DNA of 37,542 nt from Bacillota bacterium (lineage in GTDB: Bacteria > Bacillota > Clostridia > Lachnospirales > Lachnospiraceae): the NCBI GenBank assembly GCA_023421075.1, contig JAEZUM010000080.1:1-37542 (forward strand), written 5' to 3'. Below, piece after piece: positions 34,194 to 37,542 of the stretch. A program made the translations under genes and the position numbers. Position 1 is the stretch's first letter, and each line of letters opens with the position of its first letter. The notes beneath the pieces are model-generated. The model saw only the letters and a program-made list of their open reading frames with translations. It was not told the DNA's origin and did not search any database.

Positions 34194-35054
34194 GTGATTC
34201 TTATCCCAGCAAACCAATATCCTCATAGGAACGAAACCGCGAAAGCTTATTTATCCATCTTTCGTATGAAGACGGCAGAAGGCTTCCAATATCGAATTGC
34301 GGCATTTGCGGGAGCATCCATCAGCATCTTCTGGGTTTACATTGAAATTGTTGTTTGTTCCGTATTCTACCATTTTTCCACGAATCCCGAAGCAGGTTTA
34401 GCAGTCGGCCTAACCCTACCAAAATTAATAACCTATATCTGGCTTGCTCAGATCATGTTCCTGATTCAGCCTCTTAATATTGACTCTGAAATTTTAAGCA
34501 AGATACAAAGCGGTGATGTAGCTCTTGAACTATGTCGGCCCTTAGAGCTCTACCCACATTGGTTTGCCAAAGTGGCGGCCGGAAGACTGGTTCCGCTATT
34601 TTGGAGAGGCTCCATCCTATTACTGGTAAGCCTGCTCATGCCATCCCCCTACCGATTACTTCCTCCAGACTCACTGACAGCACTCGCAAGTTCTCTGATC
34701 TCGGTCCTAAGCGCATTCCTGCTCTGCTGTGCGTATGGTACCTTGATATGTGTCATACGGCTGAGTGTTCCCTGGGGTGATGGACCGACTTATCTATTGA
34801 TGTTGATCGGAAGTGTACTTTCCGGCAGTTATCTCCCCTTACAACTGTGGCCGGATTATCTTCAAACCTTTCTGATGCTCCAACCCTTTGCAGGCTATCT
34901 GGATATTCCACTTCGCTTCTACATAGGAACCCTGGCACCGGGCAGGATCTTTTTGGCAGCAGGATTACAGTTATTCTGGACATTTACTTTCATCGCGATC
35001 GGTAAATACCTAATGTTACACAAAATTAACCGGTTGATTATCCAAGGAGGGTAA
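34194..35054 (+). CDS. ABC-2 (DUF990-type) transporter permease, first subunit
   Basis: A protein of about 285 residues with six membrane segments. KAYLSIFRMKTAEGFQYRIAAFAGASISIFWVYIEI at the start and the middle SGDVALELCRPLELYPHWFAKVAAGRLVP are typical of the two-permease ABC-2 systems of COG4587/COG3694. Such systems need a DrrA-like ATPase, normally the gene just upstream, but none is present in the window. The ribosome site GAGGTGAT stands where an ATG would be expected eight bases after GAGG; the codon there (34203) is ATC, in frame, giving a protein beginning PANQYPHRN. The GTG at 34194 is inside the ribosome site. The true start, or whether the gene is well translated, is therefore unsure. 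Confidence 0.75.
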   Translation: MILIPANQYPHRNETAKAYLSIFRMKTAEGFQYRIAAFAGASISIFWVYIEIVVCSVFYHFSTNPEAGLAVGLTLPKLITYIWLAQIMFLIQPLNIDSEILSKIQSGDVALELCRPLELYPHWFAKVAAGRLVPLFWRGSILLLVSLLMPSPYRLLPPDSLTALASSLISVLSAFLLCCAYGTLICVIRLSVPWGDGPTYLLMLIGSVLSGSYLPLQLWPDYLQTFLMLQPFAGYLDIPLRFYIGTLAPGRIFLAAGLQLFWTFTFIAIGKYLMLHKINRLIIQGG

Positions 35055-35064
35055 TCAACCGGTT
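35028..35064 (+). repeat. Perfect hairpin over the junction of the two permease genes
   Basis: AACCGGTTGATTA and TAATCAACCGGTT are a perfect 13-bp inverted repeat with the loop TCCAAGGAGGG. The stop codon of the first permease (35052-35054) begins the second arm, and a purine-rich SD-like run is in the loop. No T-run follows, so it is not a standard terminator. It may protect the mRNA end or set the ratio of the two subunits. Confidence 0.75.
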
Positions 35065-35079
35065 ATAGAAAGGACTTAT

Positions 35080-35871
35080 ATGGTATCTGAATTTAAACTT
35101 TATTGGAAATATATTAGTATGAATTTTTTATCCGGTCTTCAATACAAGGGCTGGCCAATTATGATCTTGCAGGTCTTCGTTGTTGTGATTACAGATCCGA
35201 TCAGCCTGATATTCATGTTCTCACGTTTTGGCAATATCGGCGACTGGTCAGTTGATAAAATCCTTCTCATTTATGCAATGGCAGTAACAAGCTTTGGTTT
35301 AGCAGAGACCTTCTTCAGGGGTTTTGATTATTTTCCCTGGAGAATGATCCGTTCCGGTGATTTTGACCGGGTACTCCTTAGACCAAGATCCTTGGTAGTT
35401 CAGGTAGCCGGAAGCTATTTTCACATTCACCGGATAGCCAGAGTATTAAGTGGTCTTTGTGCTATCTTCTGGTGTTTTAGTACAATGAAGCTTACCCTTG
35501 GTATCATGGATCTGGTTATACTGTTGATGGCCTTATTCGGTGGCTTTTTGATCTATACAGGTGTCTTTATCTTTACCTCCGGTATTGCCTTCTTTACCAT
35601 CAAAGCCTTGGATTGGATCTACATTTTTACCAATGCCAGTTACCAAATTACCCGCTGTCCGATCGAATACATGCCGAAGCCATTGCGTTATCTGTTTACC
35701 TTCTTTGTCCCGATGCTACTCATCAGTTATTATCCGGCTGCCGTCATCTGTGGTTGGGGAGAACCATATTATATGGCGTTTGTTTCCTTACCCGCGGGTA
35801 TCCTGTTTCTTCAGTTTTCAATCTTAATATGGCGTTTTGGAGTACGGCATTACCAAAGTACCGGTAGCTGA
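35080..35871 (+). CDS. ABC-2 (DUF990-type) transporter permease, second subunit
   Basis: A 263-residue, hydrophobic protein with about six membrane segments. MVSEFKLYWKYISMNFLSGLQYKGWPIM, RSGDFDRVLLRPRSLVVQVAG and YPAAVICGWGEP match the second permease (COG3694, ABC2_membrane_6 family) of the same system. The shared motif SGDxxxxLxRPL/RS is seen in both subunits. They would form a heterodimeric channel; the ATPase must be encoded elsewhere if the system works. The substrate is unknown (drug or lipid export is often guessed for this family). AAAGGA precedes the ATG, which is 25 bases after the first permease, behind the hairpin. Confidence 0.85.
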   Translation: MVSEFKLYWKYISMNFLSGLQYKGWPIMILQVFVVVITDPISLIFMFSRFGNIGDWSVDKILLIYAMAVTSFGLAETFFRGFDYFPWRMIRSGDFDRVLLRPRSLVVQVAGSYFHIHRIARVLSGLCAIFWCFSTMKLTLGIMDLVILLMALFGGFLIYTGVFIFTSGIAFFTIKALDWIYIFTNASYQITRCPIEYMPKPLRYLFTFFVPMLLISYYPAAVICGWGEPYYMAFVSLPAGILFLQFSILIWRFGVRHYQSTGS

Positions 35872-35877
35872 TAGCAG

Positions 35878-37320
35878 TTATGAGATAAGGTGCCCCTTAA
35901 TACAAACCGCTTGTGGCTGCTCAAAGCCCACATTGAGCTTTTGCTCCAGATGCAGCTCCTCTTCCCCAAACTGAACGCGGAAATTTATTGCAAAGGGCAT
36001 ATGAAGTAACCTTCCTTTTATGATTAGGGTCGTATTATCCTCCCAGGCTCCAATCCAGGCTACCGGTTCCGATTTCCCCTCAAAGATCATAGTTCCTTGG
36101 AGCCAATGACCGATTCCTACTTCAAGGTCAAGACGATGATCCTCAGTAAGCGAGACATTAATCTTCTCCTGCTCGAAGGAGAAGGATATCTCCTGTAATC
36201 GAAATGGATTTACATCCAGACGGTAACACTTTTTATTGATGTCCTTTGCTATTGTGGACTGCATTTGCCCTTGAGGCATTAATAGCTGTAAGGAAGACAG
36301 CTTTTCTTTTAACTTCTCATACGTCTTGGATTCAGGTAATGCATCCTCCATAAAGCCCGGCAAAAGCTTGTCCCATACGATCTCCAGGGGCTTCTGCAGA
36401 TCCTTCATACCTCCTGTGATTGCTATCACCACATCCTTCTCGGGTAGGATAATACAGTACTGACCGAAGGCTCCGTCTCCACGATAAGCGTTATGTCTGC
36501 AACGCCAGAATTGATAACCATAACCCTGTCCCCAGTCTCCCGGTCCATTCGCCGAATTATCACTGATACCGTTCGTTGCTTCCCGAATCCACTCCTCATT
36601 CAGTATCTTTTTCCCTTCCAGCATGCCCCGGTTCAGGTATAGTTGGCCGAATTTAGCGATATCTTCGGTTTTGACCCTCAAGCCGAAGCCTCCGGTATTG
36701 TAACCCATCGGGCAAGACTCCCAAGCGGCACCTTCGATATTAAGAGGCCCAAACAATCTTGATTGCAGATAATCAACTAATTTCTGACCGGTAATCTTCT
36801 GTAGGATAACGGACAACATATAGGTTGCACCGGTGTTATAAAGAAAATGAGTACCGGGCTCCTTCTCTACCGGAACCTCTAAGAATGCTTTTACCCAATT
36901 TCCATCCTCTCGTTGGAAAAAGAATTCTGTCGTATCGACAATATGCCCTGTATTCATGGACAACAGATGTTTTATTCTCATTTGAGTCAGGTTTTTATTT
37001 GGATTTTGACATTCCTCTTTAAAATAGGACACTACCTGATCTTCCACCGAAAGTAATCCTTCCTGTACAGCAAATCCAATCGCAGTGGAGGTAAAGCTTT
37101 TGCTTAAGGAAAACAGTACATGAGGAGCATCACTTTGGTATGGTTCCCACCATCCTTCCGCAATCACATAGCCATGCCTTAGGAGCATAAAGCTATGGAA
37201 GTCCTGTCCCATATCCTCCGATCTGATATTTTCAACTTCTTGTAAGAATTCAAGAATTGCTTCTGATTTTACCCCTTGTAATTCCGGCGTCGATCTTTTT
37301 AACTGATATAATTCGTTCAT
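35878..37320 (-). CDS. Class C beta-lactamase-family serine hydrolase
   Basis: A 480-residue enzyme. The catalytic SxxK is SLSK in VLFSLSKSFTSTAIGFAV near residue 75, the second motif is YNT (YNTGATYMLS), and GYGYQFWR and DGAFGQY correspond to the third-motif region. These define the beta-lactamase class C / penicillin-binding protein / esterase family. The last 140 residues form an extra beta-rich C-terminal domain. No signal peptide is seen, so it is probably cytoplasmic and more likely an esterase or peptidase than a true beta-lactamase. The start is the ATG at 37320 with GGAGGG six bases upstream; a longer ORF reaches 37353. It converges with the permease genes, with a gap of only six bases. 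Confidence 0.85.
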   Translation of the reverse strand: MNELYQLKRSTPELQGVKSEAILEFLQEVENIRSEDMGQDFHSFMLLRHGYVIAEGWWEPYQSDAPHVLFSLSKSFTSTAIGFAVQEGLLSVEDQVVSYFKEECQNPNKNLTQMRIKHLLSMNTGHIVDTTEFFFQREDGNWVKAFLEVPVEKEPGTHFLYNTGATYMLSVILQKITGQKLVDYLQSRLFGPLNIEGAAWESCPMGYNTGGFGLRVKTEDIAKFGQLYLNRGMLEGKKILNEEWIREATNGISDNSANGPGDWGQGYGYQFWRCRHNAYRGDGAFGQYCIILPEKDVVIAITGGMKDLQKPLEIVWDKLLPGFMEDALPESKTYEKLKEKLSSLQLLMPQGQMQSTIAKDINKKCYRLDVNPFRLQEISFSFEQEKINVSLTEDHRLDLEVGIGHWLQGTMIFEGKSEPVAWIGAWEDNTTLIIKGRLLHMPFAINFRVQFGEEELHLEQKLNVGFEQPQAVCIKGHLIS

Positions 37321-37366
37321 ATTAAACCCTCCGCTAAAGAATTTGATATCCAAATAATTCCTTTCA

Positions 37367-37395
37367 ATTATACTTCATTCTTATTAAAAAAGCAA
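37367..37395 (-). promoter_or_regulatory. Probable sigma-A promoter of the serine hydrolase
   Basis: On the minus strand TTGCTT (37395-37390), a 17-base spacer and a perfect TATAAT (37372-37367), about 47 bases before the ATG. Confidence 0.65.
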
Positions 37396-37427
37396 ATGAG
37401 GGACAGTTGTAATGTAGGTTCTATAAT

Positions 37428-37468
37428 AAAAGTTGGGGTGTAAAAATCATCCCAACTTTTTGTTTTTT
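37428..37468 (+). terminator. Rho-independent terminator on the plus strand
   Basis: AAAAGTTGGG and CCCAACTTTT arms around a loop with TAAAAATC, followed on the plus strand by TGTTTTTT. No plus-strand gene ends nearby, so it may stop antisense read-through from the permease operon, or serve a minus-strand gene lying right of the window. The last 75 bases of the window hold nothing that I recognise. Confidence 0.7.
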
Positions 37469-37542
37469 GTAATACAATACATCTATAAGAAGCCTCTAAC
37501 AAAAAAATGCACGTCGACCAAAACAAACATTTTGCGGAGGAG

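Overview
The window looks like chromosomal DNA of an anaerobic clostridial bacterium, most likely a Lachnospiraceae relative. The reasons are moderately AT-rich DNA, strong GGAGG-type ribosome binding sites, a T-box in front of serS, a water-forming NADH oxidase, S-layer homology (SLH) proteins with no outer-membrane genes, and a clostridial-type cyclic beta-glucan synthase. No tRNA, rRNA, CRISPR array or prophage was seen. Most genes lie on the minus strand; the exceptions are serS and a pair of ABC permeases. The organism assignment is inference from gene content.

Left edge to 2.1 kb: the 5' end of a group IIC intron runs off the left edge on the minus strand, inserted just after the terminator hairpin of a nox-YkgJ operon. 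2.1-7.4 kb: an EamA/DMT transporter, a membrane-anchored 5'-nucleotidase preceded by eight 12-bp tandem repeats, and a PcrA-type helicase. 7.5-10 kb: a lactonase-fold protein, a YjjG-like HAD phosphatase and a nitroreductase, probably co-transcribed. 10.1-11.9 kb: promoter, serine T-box leader, serS, and a large palindromic terminator shared with the converging gene. 11.9-15.4 kb: a duplicated NTF2-like protein, a DUF1801 protein and a chemotaxis receptor.

15.5-23.9 kb: a two-gene cyclic beta-1,2-glucan synthase locus. The GT84 plus cyclization (GH189-like) part and the GH94 phosphorylase part, usually one polypeptide of about 2800 residues, are separate ORFs in the same reading frame, divided by in-frame stops. 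24.3-33.7 kb: an envelope block made of an SLH protein, a membrane-fusion adaptor with a duplicated core and a MacB-type ATPase and permease in one operon, preceded by an operon of two paralogous secreted proteins of unknown function. This block is the best candidate for an undescribed system: a wall-anchored, adaptor-dependent ABC machine in a monoderm envelope, possibly handling the neighbouring secreted proteins.

33.7-37.5 kb: a possible small RNA or attenuator with its own promoter and terminator, an ABC-2 (DUF990-type) permease pair without its ATPase, whose first gene appears to have ATC where ATG is expected, and a converging class C beta-lactamase-like serine hydrolase. Start codons were re-chosen from ribosome binding sites for several genes. 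All family calls come from reading motifs; no searches were run.
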